Made by a program: the position numbers and the translations under genes
Shown here: in pieces, positions 5,355 through 12,767 of the stretch
How positions within the stretch are numbered: position 1 is the stretch's first letter
How the letters are laid out: each line of letters starts with the position of its first letter
Source of the DNA: B73-G16 sp964448445
GTDB lineage: Bacteria > Desulfobacterota > B13-G15
NCBI GenBank assembly: GCA_964448445.1
Contig: CAYVAU010000037.1
Span: 1-14,144 of the forward strand
Direction: 5' to 3'
DNA: 14,144 nt
The notes under the pieces: generated by a model
What the model was told of the DNA's origin: nothing
The model's input: only the letters and a program-made list of their open reading frames with translations
Database searches by the model: none

Positions 5355-6668
5355 ATGCTGATCCTTTGCCACCACACAGGGGAACCTTACGGACTTTTGG
5401 GGCCACAGCTTGCCGCAACCTTCCTCACTAAAAAGCTGAAGATCCCCACAGTGGTCCTCGGCATAACCAGGGACTTCGACAGGCAGAAGCTCATCGAGTT
5501 CGTGAAGGAACATTACAAAGATCAGCCCCTGACCATCTGCTTCTCCCACCTCTGTGGGAGGCCCGATCTCCTGGAGCTGATCAAGGCCTTCAAGGACCTG
5601 GGGTTTCGCACGGTGCTTGGAGGCCCCCAGGCCCAGAGGGATTTCGAAGGAGAACCCCGCAAGGCGCAATTTCCGTGGAGGTTTCAGGGATTATCGGATC
5701 GCCTGGACCTCGCTTACAGCGGCCCGGTGGATGCCCTGAATCTGGACCTGCTTTTTGAGCAGGAGGGAAACATCTGCCATCCCTGGCACAGGGAGATCTT
5801 CACCGAGGTGGACTGGGGGAACCTGCTCATGTTTTCTGATCGCCCCCAAAACCTCACCATAAAGGTGGCCCAGGTTCTAAGGGGAGTGGGCTGTCCATAT
5901 GCCATGAGAAAGAAACACATCCGGGTGGATCCCCCCTCGGCCCTTCCTGGTTGCCCCGGGATCCACCTTGAGGTTCAGGGATGTAGTTTCTGCGATGTGG
6001 CGTGGGATAAAGGCTTTGCGGGCTATCTCAGCGATGAGGCGGTCCTCTCCCAGATCGATGCCCTTCCGGAGCAGGCCGGAAGGAAAATCCCCTTTGAGCT
6101 CATCGATGAATACCCTATCCGTTACCTCCCCAGGCTCATTGAGCTTCTGGACTCTGAAAACATCGCCATCTCGCAGATAAACCTCGTTCTTCGGTCAGAT
6201 GATATCCTGAAGAACAGGGAAATCCTGGAAAAGGTCCTGTCAGAACTCGATGGCAGGGGTATCCGGGTGCTCTTCTCCTCCATAGGCTTTGAATCCTTCA
6301 GCTCGAAGATCCTCAAGAACCTCAACAAGGGCATAACTCCCGAAGAAAGCCTCGAATCCATAAGGATACTGAGACACCTTAAAGGGAAATTCCCCAACAC
6401 CCTCCTTTACCGCAGGGATGAAGGGGGGCTTCACGGCTTCATCCACCCCACCCCTTGGGACGATCACGAAACCCAGTTCGAACTCAACCGGGCAATAGGC
6501 ACCTATCGGCTCTTTGAGGACATCCTGCCTCCCCATAGCACCCCCCTTATCATCCACCACGGATCAGCCCTCGCCCACTGGATAAGGACCCTGGAAGAAA
6601 GAACGGGGGTGAAGTTTAAGCGGTGTTGGACGTGGATCGAGTGGTGGGAGCCCGAGAGAGCACAATGA
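5355..6668 (+). CDS. Divergent radical SAM protein with N-terminal B12-binding-like domain
   Basis: A 437-residue protein of two parts. Residues 1 to about 135 resemble the Rossmann-like B12-binding domain common before radical SAM domains: GLLGPQLAATFL at 13-24 and VLGGPQ at 87-92, but without the cobalamin-ligating DxHxxG. Radical SAM features follow: IHLEVQGCSFC (203-213), SSIGFESFSSKILKNLNKG (308-326, the glycine-glutamate strand that contacts SAM) and PTPWDDHETQFELN (365-378). The cysteines read C200-x9-C210-x2-C213, not the usual CX3CX2C; position 206, where the first canonical cysteine would be, is glutamate. A CX9CX2C pattern is known from Elp3. ATG 5355 (MLILCHHTGEPYG) is chosen as the likely domain start, though it has no clear ribosome-binding site; a TTG at 5319 would add 12 residues. 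The reaction is unknown. The last 53 nt overlap mtaB tail to tail. Confidence 0.8.
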   Translation: MLILCHHTGEPYGLLGPQLAATFLTKKLKIPTVVLGITRDFDRQKLIEFVKEHYKDQPLTICFSHLCGRPDLLELIKAFKDLGFRTVLGGPQAQRDFEGEPRKAQFPWRFQGLSDRLDLAYSGPVDALNLDLLFEQEGNICHPWHREIFTEVDWGNLLMFSDRPQNLTIKVAQVLRGVGCPYAMRKKHIRVDPPSALPGCPGIHLEVQGCSFCDVAWDKGFAGYLSDEAVLSQIDALPEQAGRKIPFELIDEYPIRYLPRLIELLDSENIAISQINLVLRSDDILKNREILEKVLSELDGRGIRVLFSSIGFESFSSKILKNLNKGITPEESLESIRILRHLKGKFPNTLLYRRDEGGLHGFIHPTPWDDHETQFELNRAIGTYRLFEDILPPHSTPLIIHHGSALAHWIRTLEERTGVKFKRCWTWIEWWEPERAQ

Positions 6669-7926
6669 GGAGTCTTTCGCCTTTCAATCCGATCCCCATG
6701 GCCTCAAACTCCTCACCGGCCGGGACCGGCTCGTTGAAGGCGCATCTTATGTAGTTTCTGGAAAGACCGCGGAATTCCCCGTCCTTCTGGCCTTCGGAAA
6801 GCACCATCAATTTCCTGCCTATGAACCCGCTGTAAAAATCAATGCGCTTCCTCTGGCCCAGCTCCCTCAGGATTCTCACCCTCCTCACCTTTTCCGAATC
6901 GCGGACCTGTTCGGGAAAGGAGGAAGCGGGGGTACCGGGTCTCCGGGAAAAGGGGAACACATGAAGATAGGAGAAGGGCTGGGATTGAACGAACCTCACC
7001 GTCTCCCAAAACTCCTCCTCGCCCTCGCCGGGAAATCCGGCGATTAAGTCGGCCCCAAGGGCGATCCCGGGAACCCCTTCCTTGAGCCGCTCCATTAAGC
7101 GCCATAGGTCCCCGGATCTGTAGGGTCTGCCCATCATCTCCAGGATCCTCGAGGAGGCACTCTGGATGGGAAGGTGCAGGTGAGGGCAGAGCTTTTCAGA
7201 TGTCCGCAGAAGTTCGATGAGTCCGTCCGACACCTCATGGGGTTCGATCGAGCTCAACCTTATCCTAGGGGGAGTCTTCTTCTGCTCAAGCTCCTGAAGG
7301 AGCCACAGGAGGTCCATTCCGGCTCCAAGGTCCTGTCCCCATTTTCCAAGGTGAATCCCACAGAGCACCACCTCCTTAACCCCCGCACTGCTATAAAGCT
7401 CCATGGCACAGAAGATGGCCTCGGGATCAAGGCTCCTGGGCCTCCCCCTAACCCGGGGGACCACGCAGTAGGTGCAATTGGAATCACATCCGTCCTGGAT
7501 CTTGAGGAAGGCCCTAGTGCGCTCCCGAGGAAGGGGGAAGGGCATCTTCGGGTAGTGGGAGCGATCAAGGGGGCCAACTTCTTTTATCCTTTCGCCGGAA
7601 AGGAACCTCCTCACGATTTCCCCAATTCTGGCCTTCTCCTGATTCCCCAGGACCCCATCCGCTCCGTGGGAGAGGGGTGTGTCGGGGGAAAGCTGCGGCC
7701 AGCATCCTGCCACCAGGACCCTTTTCCCCAAGCGTTTGAACCTGTGGAGGGCCTTCCTCGCATCGGCTTCGGCCCGGTGGGTCACAATGCATGTGTTTAT
7801 TATCACGAGGTCGGCCTCCTTGGGCCTGACCACCCGGAAGCCCTCCAGTTCCAGCAGGTGGCCAATCGATTCGCCTTCGAACTGGTTGACCTTACATCCC
7901 AGATTCAGGATCCCGACCTTTATCAC
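6616..7926 (-). CDS. mtaB: tRNA N6-threonylcarbamoyladenosine methylthiotransferase MtaB
   Basis: MtaB adds a methylthio group to C2 of t6A at position 37 of tRNAs reading ANN codons, using SAM and two Fe-S clusters. The 436 residues follow the family order. The N-terminal UPF0004 domain has cluster cysteines C11 (NLGCKVNQFE), C46 (NTCIVT) and C75 (AGCWPQ). The radical SAM domain has CX3CX2C at C147, C151, C154 (DGCDSNCTYC), then PHLHLPIQS and AGFPGE. A C-terminal TRAM domain ends near LLIVLS. NLGCKVNQ rather than a MiaB or RimO signature selects MtaB. GTG 7926 is preferred over ATG 7944: it overlaps the mnmA stop as GTGA and follows GAGGAGGT at 4 nt, and the protein then begins MIKVGILNLGCKVNQ as usual. 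The last 13 residues lie beyond the TRAM domain and are encoded opposite the radical SAM gene's end. It is the last gene of the leftward unit; no terminator hairpin is seen after it. Confidence 0.93.
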   Translation of the reverse strand: MIKVGILNLGCKVNQFEGESIGHLLELEGFRVVRPKEADLVIINTCIVTHRAEADARKALHRFKRLGKRVLVAGCWPQLSPDTPLSHGADGVLGNQEKARIGEIVRRFLSGERIKEVGPLDRSHYPKMPFPLPRERTRAFLKIQDGCDSNCTYCVVPRVRGRPRSLDPEAIFCAMELYSSAGVKEVVLCGIHLGKWGQDLGAGMDLLWLLQELEQKKTPPRIRLSSIEPHEVSDGLIELLRTSEKLCPHLHLPIQSASSRILEMMGRPYRSGDLWRLMERLKEGVPGIALGADLIAGFPGEGEEEFWETVRFVQSQPFSYLHVFPFSRRPGTPASSFPEQVRDSEKVRRVRILRELGQRKRIDFYSGFIGRKLMVLSEGQKDGEFRGLSRNYIRCAFNEPVPAGEEFEAMGIGLKGERLLIVLSRAPTTRSTSNTA

Positions 7927-8945
7927 AGGACCTCCTCTATCCATCCTCCTCCAAGGACCCTTTCCCCCTGATAGAGCACGAGGGCCTGACCCGGGGTTAT
8001 GGCCCGCTGGGGTTCGGAGAATTCACAGAGAAGGCTTTCGCCCTCCATCCAGGCCCTGCAGGGGGCAGCCTGGTGTCTGTAGCGTATCTGCCCCTCTGCC
8101 GAAATGACCTCCTTGGGGGCCTCCCCGCTTATCCAGTTCACCCCCCTTGCCCTGAGGCGCCTTCTGTAGAGGTCCTCCTCCCTGCCAACGACGATCTCGT
8201 TCCCCCGGATCCCGACCACATAATAGGGCTTTTCAGACCTTATCCCCAGGCCGTGCCTTTGTCCTACCGTAAACCGGTGGACACCGCTGTGCCAGCCGAG
8301 CACCCTCCCCTTCAGGTCCACTATCGGCCCTGGTTTGACGTTTCGTCCCAGACGGTCCTCGATGAACCTGCGGTAATCCCCCTTGATGAAACAGATCTCG
8401 CGGCTTTCCACTGGGGCCTTCATCCCATGAGCCTCTGCGATCCTTCTGACCTCCTCCTTGGTCATCTCCCCCAGAGGGAAAAGGACCCCCTGGAGGTGTT
8501 TCTGAGTGAGCCTCCATAAAAAATAAGACTGATCCCGCCTCCTGTCCCTACCCCTCAGGAGGGCCCACTTTCCCCCGATTGGGGCCTTCCTGACGTAATG
8601 TCCGGTGGCAAAGGCGTCGGCTCCAAGGCGTCTGGCCTCCTCCTTCATGAGGGAGAACTTCACCAGTTCGTTACAGAGCACACAGGGGTTGGGGGTCTTC
8701 CCCAAAAGGTAACCCTTCAGAAATGGCTCAACCACGAGCTCCTCAAAGGGGGCCCGCAGGTCCAGCACAATATGGGGAATGCCCAGGATCTCGGCTGCCT
8801 GGCGCGATGCCTCAATCCCCCCGGTATCCTCTGAAACCCGCATGAAGACCCCTATGACCTCGTGTCCCTGCTGCTTGAGGAGGAGGGCAGAGGTGAAGCT
8901 GTCGATTCCTCCGCTTAGGGCGACGGCCACCCTCAAGGCTTCCAT
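7923..8945 (-). CDS. mnmA: tRNA-specific 2-thiouridylase MnmA
   Basis: MnmA thiolates C2 of the wobble uridine in Lys, Glu and Gln tRNAs, using ATP to adenylate the base and sulfur relayed to an active-site cysteine. The PP-loop SGGIDS is at 11-16. The family cysteines are present: NPCVLCN (86-92, with C91 the expected nucleophile and C88 an additional cysteine) and C185 in REICFI. TGHY, the RDQSYFLW region, VGQRHGLGI and the C-terminal beta barrel with ITPGQALVLY are typical. Length is 340 residues with ATG 8945. This ATG has no properly spaced ribosome-binding site; a TTG at 8936 would overlap the menG stop as TTGA, has GAGGG 9 nt upstream, and gives an N-terminus closer to the family. Either start is possible; the 358-residue frame from TTG 8999 is unlikely. 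It overlaps menG upstream and mtaB downstream, so two tRNA-thiolation genes are co-expressed. Confidence 0.94.
   Translation of the reverse strand: MEALRVAVALSGGIDSFTSALLLKQQGHEVIGVFMRVSEDTGGIEASRQAAEILGIPHIVLDLRAPFEELVVEPFLKGYLLGKTPNPCVLCNELVKFSLMKEEARRLGADAFATGHYVRKAPIGGKWALLRGRDRRRDQSYFLWRLTQKHLQGVLFPLGEMTKEEVRRIAEAHGMKAPVESREICFIKGDYRRFIEDRLGRNVKPGPIVDLKGRVLGWHSGVHRFTVGQRHGLGIRSEKPYYVVGIRGNEIVVGREEDLYRRRLRARGVNWISGEAPKEVISAEGQIRYRHQAAPCRAWMEGESLLCEFSEPQRAITPGQALVLYQGERVLGGGWIEEVL
7930..7937 (-). promoter_or_regulatory. Ribosome-binding site deciding the mtaB start
   Basis: GAGGAGGT within the last codons of mnmA lies 4 nt before GTG 7926. It falls inside the longer frame from ATG 7944, so it favours the GTG that overlaps the mnmA stop as GTGA. 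Confidence 0.65.
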
Positions 8946-9607
8946 CCCTCGTACAGCACACATACCCCGAGGGTGAGGTCTCTTGCTGAAGGTTCGCAAA
9001 ACCCCACTTTCCGCATCTGCCTGAGGACCTCTTCCTTGGAGGGAAAGGCCATAATGGAGTCGTAAAGATAGCGGTAGGCAACTGGGTCCCCTGTGAGGAG
9101 TCTGCCGATTGCTGGAAGGAACCGGGAAAGGTAAAGGCGGTAGAGGGGGGCAAAGAGGGGATTTTTGGGCATGCCGAATTCAAGGATCACGGCCTTGCCG
9201 CCGGACTTAAGGACTCGGTACATCTCCCCAAGTCCCTTCCTGATGTCGACCAGGTTCCTGAGCCCGAAGGCCATCATCACCCCCCAAAAGGTCTCATCCC
9301 TGAAGGGGAGCTCAAGGGCATTGCCGCAGATGACCCTTATGCCGTCTACCCCCTTTCTGAGACCCACCCTGAGCATGGGAAGGCTGAAGTCAAGGGCGTA
9401 GACCACGGGGCCGAACCTTCTGCGATATTCGGCACTTAGGGCCAAGGTCCCGGCACAGAGGTCAAGGACCGGCTGCCTCCTCCCCAGGGCAAGGACCGTC
9501 CTTTTGCGCCAGAGCCTGTCGAGGCCAAAGCTCAAAAGCGCATTGGCCAAGTCGTAGCGCCGGGCTATCCTGCCAAATCCCTCCCTGACAAACCTCTCCT
9601 TGTCCAC
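8933..9607 (-). CDS. menG: Demethylmenaquinone methyltransferase (MenG/UbiE family)
   Basis: This SAM-dependent C-methyltransferase catalyses the final methylation of the quinone ring; in an anaerobe the product would be menaquinone. The 224 residues are slightly shorter than usual. Family features are RIARRYDLANALLSFGLDRL (13-32), motif I VLDLCAGT (47-54), VYALDFSLPML (69-79), NALELPFRDETF (96-107), AFGLRN (113-118), EMYRVLKSGG (128-137), ILEFGMPKNP (141-150), YRYLYDSI (178-185) and LTLGVCVLYEG (211-221). Motif I reads AGTLALS where relatives have GTG followed by an acidic residue. The start is GTG 9607, one base after the LutB-like stop, with no strong ribosome-binding site, so translation is probably coupled. 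Its position right after two Lut-like Fe-S proteins hints that these pass electrons to the quinone pool. Confidence 0.9.
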   Translation of the reverse strand: MDKERFVREGFGRIARRYDLANALLSFGLDRLWRKRTVLALGRRQPVLDLCAGTLALSAEYRRRFGPVVYALDFSLPMLRVGLRKGVDGIRVICGNALELPFRDETFWGVMMAFGLRNLVDIRKGLGEMYRVLKSGGKAVILEFGMPKNPLFAPLYRLYLSRFLPAIGRLLTGDPVAYRYLYDSIMAFPSKEEVLRQMRKVGFCEPSARDLTLGVCVLYEGWKP

Positions 9608-9608
9608 G

Positions 9609-10805
9609 TCAGCTATCGGGCCCCGCCTCGGCCAAAAGGTGCCGCAAATGAAGGCACATCCTGGGGATATCGATCTTCATCGGGCACCGGAGTTTACAGC
9701 GCCCGCATGTAAGGCAACTGTAAGCCAGAGGGGCTGCCTCCTTCAGCCCATCGGTTATGAAGGCCGTCCAGATGGCCCCTATCCCGCCAAAGTACCTGGA
9801 ACCAAATCTGCCTGCCACGAGCCTAAAGACCGGACATTCGTAAAGGCATCCCCCGCAGCGGAGACAATAAAGGGCCTCCCTGAAGATGGGATCGCGGGCC
9901 AGGCGGCTCCTGCCGTTGTCCAGAAAGACCACATATACCTCCCCCGGGCCGTGGGCGCCGTAAGTGGTGACCTTCTCGATGTCGCCGGTCTTTGAGGGAC
10001 TGGATATAAGGCTCAGGTAGGCGGGCATCGCATAGTTGGCAAACCGCCAGGTGACCTCTGCCACCTTCATGGCATCCGAGAGGCTGGGGACGATTTTTTC
10101 TATTCCCACAAGGGTGATGTGCACCGGGGGGAGGCCGCTTGCAAGGCGCACATTGCCCTCGTTTTCTATCTGGATGATGGTCCCCGTCTGGGCGGATATG
10201 ACATTGGCACCGGTAATGCCCACATGGGCCTCGAAGAACTTCCGCCTCAAAAACTCCCTTACAGCCTTAACCTCCTCCGATATCTCCGGGGGGACCTCCT
10301 CCCCTAGGTACTCGGACAACCGCCTGGAGACCTCCTCCCGGGTCATGTGGATGGCAGGCGACAGGATGTGCATCGGCCTCTGGTTCGTTATCTGGATCAG
10401 GAATTCCCCAAGGTCGGTCTCATAGACCTCGTGTCCCCTATCCTGCAGGTATTCGCGGAGGCCGATCTCTTCGGCCGTGAGGCTCTTCCCCTTGACGATC
10501 ACCCTGTTGTGCTTGCAGAGGGAATGGATGATTTCACAGGCTTCCTCTCCCGTCCTGGCCAAAAAGGTCTTAATATGGTTTTTCTCAAACTGTCTCCTTG
10601 CCTCCTCAAGGAGTGAATCGATCTCCGATATGGCTCTCTCCTTTATCAGGCGCACCTCTTCGGCAAGCTCCACCGTATGGGGGAAGCGCTCAAGGGCCTC
10701 CTGCAGGTTCCGCCTGTAGCTCTCTGAGGCCCTCTGAAGGGCGAGGGCAATCCTCCCGTCCCTTAAGGCCTCTTTCAGCCTCCTCTTGTACTCCTTCAGT
10801 CGCAA
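9609..10805 (-). CDS. LutB/LldF-like protein: LUD domain with two 4Fe-4S ferredoxin motifs
   Basis: LutB (LldF/YkgF) is the Fe-S subunit of the LutABC L-lactate oxidation complex; relatives serve other 2-hydroxyacid or electron-transfer reactions. The 398 residues contain a helical N-terminus, then a LUD domain (about 65-290) with GITGANVISAQTGTI (196-210) and NEGN (215-218). Two four-cysteine motifs follow: C314, C317, C320, C324 (CLRCGGCLYECPVF) and C364, C367, C370, C374 (CLTCGRCKLRCPM), enough for two 4Fe-4S clusters. No signal peptide or membrane helix is present, so it acts in the cytoplasm or at the membrane surface. The start is TTG 10805, overlapping the LutA-like stop by 10 nt. The overlap and domain pairing imply a complex with the LutA-like protein. 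LutC is not in the window, so lactate is not established as the substrate. Confidence 0.85.
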   Translation of the reverse strand: MRLKEYKRRLKEALRDGRIALALQRASESYRRNLQEALERFPHTVELAEEVRLIKERAISEIDSLLEEARRQFEKNHIKTFLARTGEEACEIIHSLCKHNRVIVKGKSLTAEEIGLREYLQDRGHEVYETDLGEFLIQITNQRPMHILSPAIHMTREEVSRRLSEYLGEEVPPEISEEVKAVREFLRRKFFEAHVGITGANVISAQTGTIIQIENEGNVRLASGLPPVHITLVGIEKIVPSLSDAMKVAEVTWRFANYAMPAYLSLISSPSKTGDIEKVTTYGAHGPGEVYVVFLDNGRSRLARDPIFREALYCLRCGGCLYECPVFRLVAGRFGSRYFGGIGAIWTAFITDGLKEAAPLAYSCLTCGRCKLRCPMKIDIPRMCLHLRHLLAEAGPDS

Positions 10806-11734
10806 GGTTCCGCCCTAAAGACGAACTCGCTGAGGTCCACAACCCGCACCTTCCTTCCCAGGGCCTTTACCCCCTCTTGGAGCTTGATGAGGCAACCCGG
10901 ACACGAGGTGACGACCACCTCAGCCCCCGTTGAGAGGAGCTCATAAGCCCTCCGTTTGGCGAGCTCGAAACTAAGCTGCGGGAAGATGAGCTCGAATCCT
11001 CCACCACCTCCGCAGCAGTTCGCCCATTCGCGGCTGCTCTCTGCCTCAAGCAACTCCACACCCTCGATACCCCTTAGGATCTCCCTTGGCTCGTCCACCA
11101 CCCCAAGGTAACGGGCAAGGATACAGGGGTCGTGGTAGACGACCTTCTGAGGGACCCTGAGCCTCCGCTTCCTCCGTCTGTGCCTCAGGTAAAAGACCGG
11201 AAAGGGTTGAACCCTGGGGCCAAGCCCCATCAATTCCTTAAGGGCATAGGTACAGGAAGGGACCATCCCCACGATCTCCTCCGATCGGAGCAGGACCTCG
11301 CGGACGGCCTCAATTCTTTCCTCGAAGTCCTTCCGGTATCCGCAGAAGAAAAGGGGAACCCCACAGCACGGCTCCTCCTCACCCAGATAGGCCACCTCAA
11401 CCCCCTCCTGTCTGAGCAACAGCACGGCATCCCTCAAGGGATTCCTCTTCCCCCAGGTGAAGAACTTCCCCGCTCCAAGCACTTTCCCCCATATCCTCCA
11501 TGACCCATCCCAGTCCAAACCGAGGGAATCCGCAAACCGGGCCAAAGAAAGGAATCCCCCCGTCATTTCCAAGTATTGATAGCCACAGCCGGAAAAAAAG
11601 AGCCTCCTACCCCTCTTTGGCAACCCCAGTCCCCTGGCCCATCGAGCCCTGTTGAGCCCGAGGAGGTTTCCCCTCTTTAGGATGTTGTGCCTTATTAAGG
11701 CCGCAGCCTCTGGAACTGGGTTCAGTAATCCCAT
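10796..11734 (-). CDS. LutA/LldE-like CCG-domain Fe-S protein (HdrB/GlpC-type cysteine-rich domains)
   Basis: A protein of two cysteine-rich CCG domains, the type that in HdrB, GlpC and LutA holds Fe-S clusters used in thiol/disulfide or 2-hydroxyacid redox chemistry. The second domain is complete: HDPC (201-204), CCG (240-242) and CPGC (278-281). The first has C50 (FFSGCG) and CCG (123-125), but its last element reads VPSC (158-161), lacking the first cysteine of the usual CxxC. At 312 residues it is longer than typical LutA (about 240), with an extra basic segment RHRRRKRRLR (184-193) between the domains. It has no ferredoxin motif of its own; those are in the LutB-like partner. ATG 11734 is chosen, overlapping pyrB by 13 nt; the longer frame from GTG 11785 lies deep inside pyrB and is less likely. 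The ribosome-binding site is weak (AGAAGAT). Confidence 0.83.
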   Translation of the reverse strand: MGLLNPVPEAAALIRHNILKRGNLLGLNRARWARGLGLPKRGRRLFFSGCGYQYLEMTGGFLSLARFADSLGLDWDGSWRIWGKVLGAGKFFTWGKRNPLRDAVLLLRQEGVEVAYLGEEEPCCGVPLFFCGYRKDFEERIEAVREVLLRSEEIVGMVPSCTYALKELMGLGPRVQPFPVFYLRHRRRKRRLRVPQKVVYHDPCILARYLGVVDEPREILRGIEGVELLEAESSREWANCCGGGGGFELIFPQLSFELAKRRAYELLSTGAEVVVTSCPGCLIKLQEGVKALGRKVRVVDLSEFVFRAEPCD

Positions 11735-12762
11735 ATCTTCTGATCCACACCGAAGATCTTGGCTATGAGGGCCGTCCTCACCCACATGCCGTTTCTCACC
11801 TGGCGCCAGTAAATGGCCCTTCGGTCCCGATCGACCTCCGGAGGCAATTCCTGACGCCTGGGAAGGGGGTGCATGATTATGGCATTTGGCTTGAGGATCT
11901 TCAAGTACTCGGGCTTGAAGTGGTAGCGGGAATAGTCAACCTTGCCGGATTCCCCTTCTCTGTCGTATTCGTCCTGGATCCTGGTCATATAGACCACGTC
12001 CACAAGGGGGATGACCTCCCGGAGATCATCGTGTTCCTCGAAGGGCACGCCCCGTTCGCGCAGGTACTGCTTAAGGTCCTCCCCCATCCTCAGCTCGGGG
12101 GGCGAGACGAAGTAAAGCTTAACGCTCCTGTAATTCTTCATCAGGTAAGCCAGTGACCTCACTGTCCTCCCCCTTTTCAGATCCCCCACCAGGGCTATGT
12201 GCCTTCCGTCGATCCCCCCCTGATCCTCGAAGCTGCGGTATATGGTGTAGATGTCGAGCAGAGCCTGGGTCGGGTGCTGATCGGGACCGCTTCCGGCATT
12301 TATTATGGGGACGGGTCTCCCCGTGTGGTTGAGCAGAAAGGCCATCTTTTCGGCAAACTGGGGCTGGGGGTGGCGCATGATGATAAGGTCAAAGTAGCTG
12401 GAAAAGGTCCTGACGGAATCCTCGGGGCTTTCCCCCTTCATCTCCGAAGAGGTGGTGGGATCGCGTACCTCAGCCCATTGCATCCCCAGGATCTGGCAGG
12501 CCGAAACGAAGGAGAGAAAGGTGCGGGTTGAGGGCTGCACAAAATAAAGCATGGCCCTTTTGCCCTGAAGCAACCCCATGAGGAAGCGCGTCCCCTCGTT
12601 GCTTTTGGCGATCTGGCGAATGCGGGTGGTGAGGTTGCACAGGTCGTCCAGGAACTCCCTGTCGAACTGCTGGGCCAAAATGACGTGATATATCCTACCA
12701 TTCCTCATAAAATGGGATTTTTTTTCGCTTCCCCTGAGGTTTTTGAAGGTTTCCCAGTCCAT
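11722..12762 (-). CDS. pyrB: Aspartate carbamoyltransferase catalytic chain
   Basis: PyrB joins carbamoyl phosphate and aspartate in the second step of pyrimidine synthesis. The 346 residues carry the first carbamoyl-phosphate motif STRTF (78-82; STRTR is the common form) and the mobile loop SEMKGES (106-112) with its lysine. Also present are INAGSG (154-159), HPTQALLDIYTI (163-174), VGDLKRGRTVRSL (192-204), the aspartate-binding YMTRIQDE (258-265) and MHPLPR (297-302). About 30 residues precede the usual N-terminal start, and the C-terminal motif reads WVRTALIA where RMALL is common. ATG 12762 is chosen because GAGGAGG (12777-12771) lies 8 nt upstream; the GTG at 12771 would sit against that sequence. 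No pyrI is adjacent. It follows the ntrY-like kinase by 5 nt. Confidence 0.92.
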   Translation of the reverse strand: MDWETFKNLRGSEKKSHFMRNGRIYHVILAQQFDREFLDDLCNLTTRIRQIAKSNEGTRFLMGLLQGKRAMLYFVQPSTRTFLSFVSACQILGMQWAEVRDPTTSSEMKGESPEDSVRTFSSYFDLIIMRHPQPQFAEKMAFLLNHTGRPVPIINAGSGPDQHPTQALLDIYTIYRSFEDQGGIDGRHIALVGDLKRGRTVRSLAYLMKNYRSVKLYFVSPPELRMGEDLKQYLRERGVPFEEHDDLREVIPLVDVVYMTRIQDEYDREGESGKVDYSRYHFKPEYLKILKPNAIIMHPLPRRQELPPEVDRDRRAIYWRQVRNGMWVRTALIAKIFGVDQKIWDY

Positions 12763-12767
12763 CCCGC

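Noticed and set aside
7174..7971. 265-codon open frame antisense to mtaB and mnmA
   Set aside because: It is the reverse-strand shadow of two well-supported conserved genes and shows no domain.
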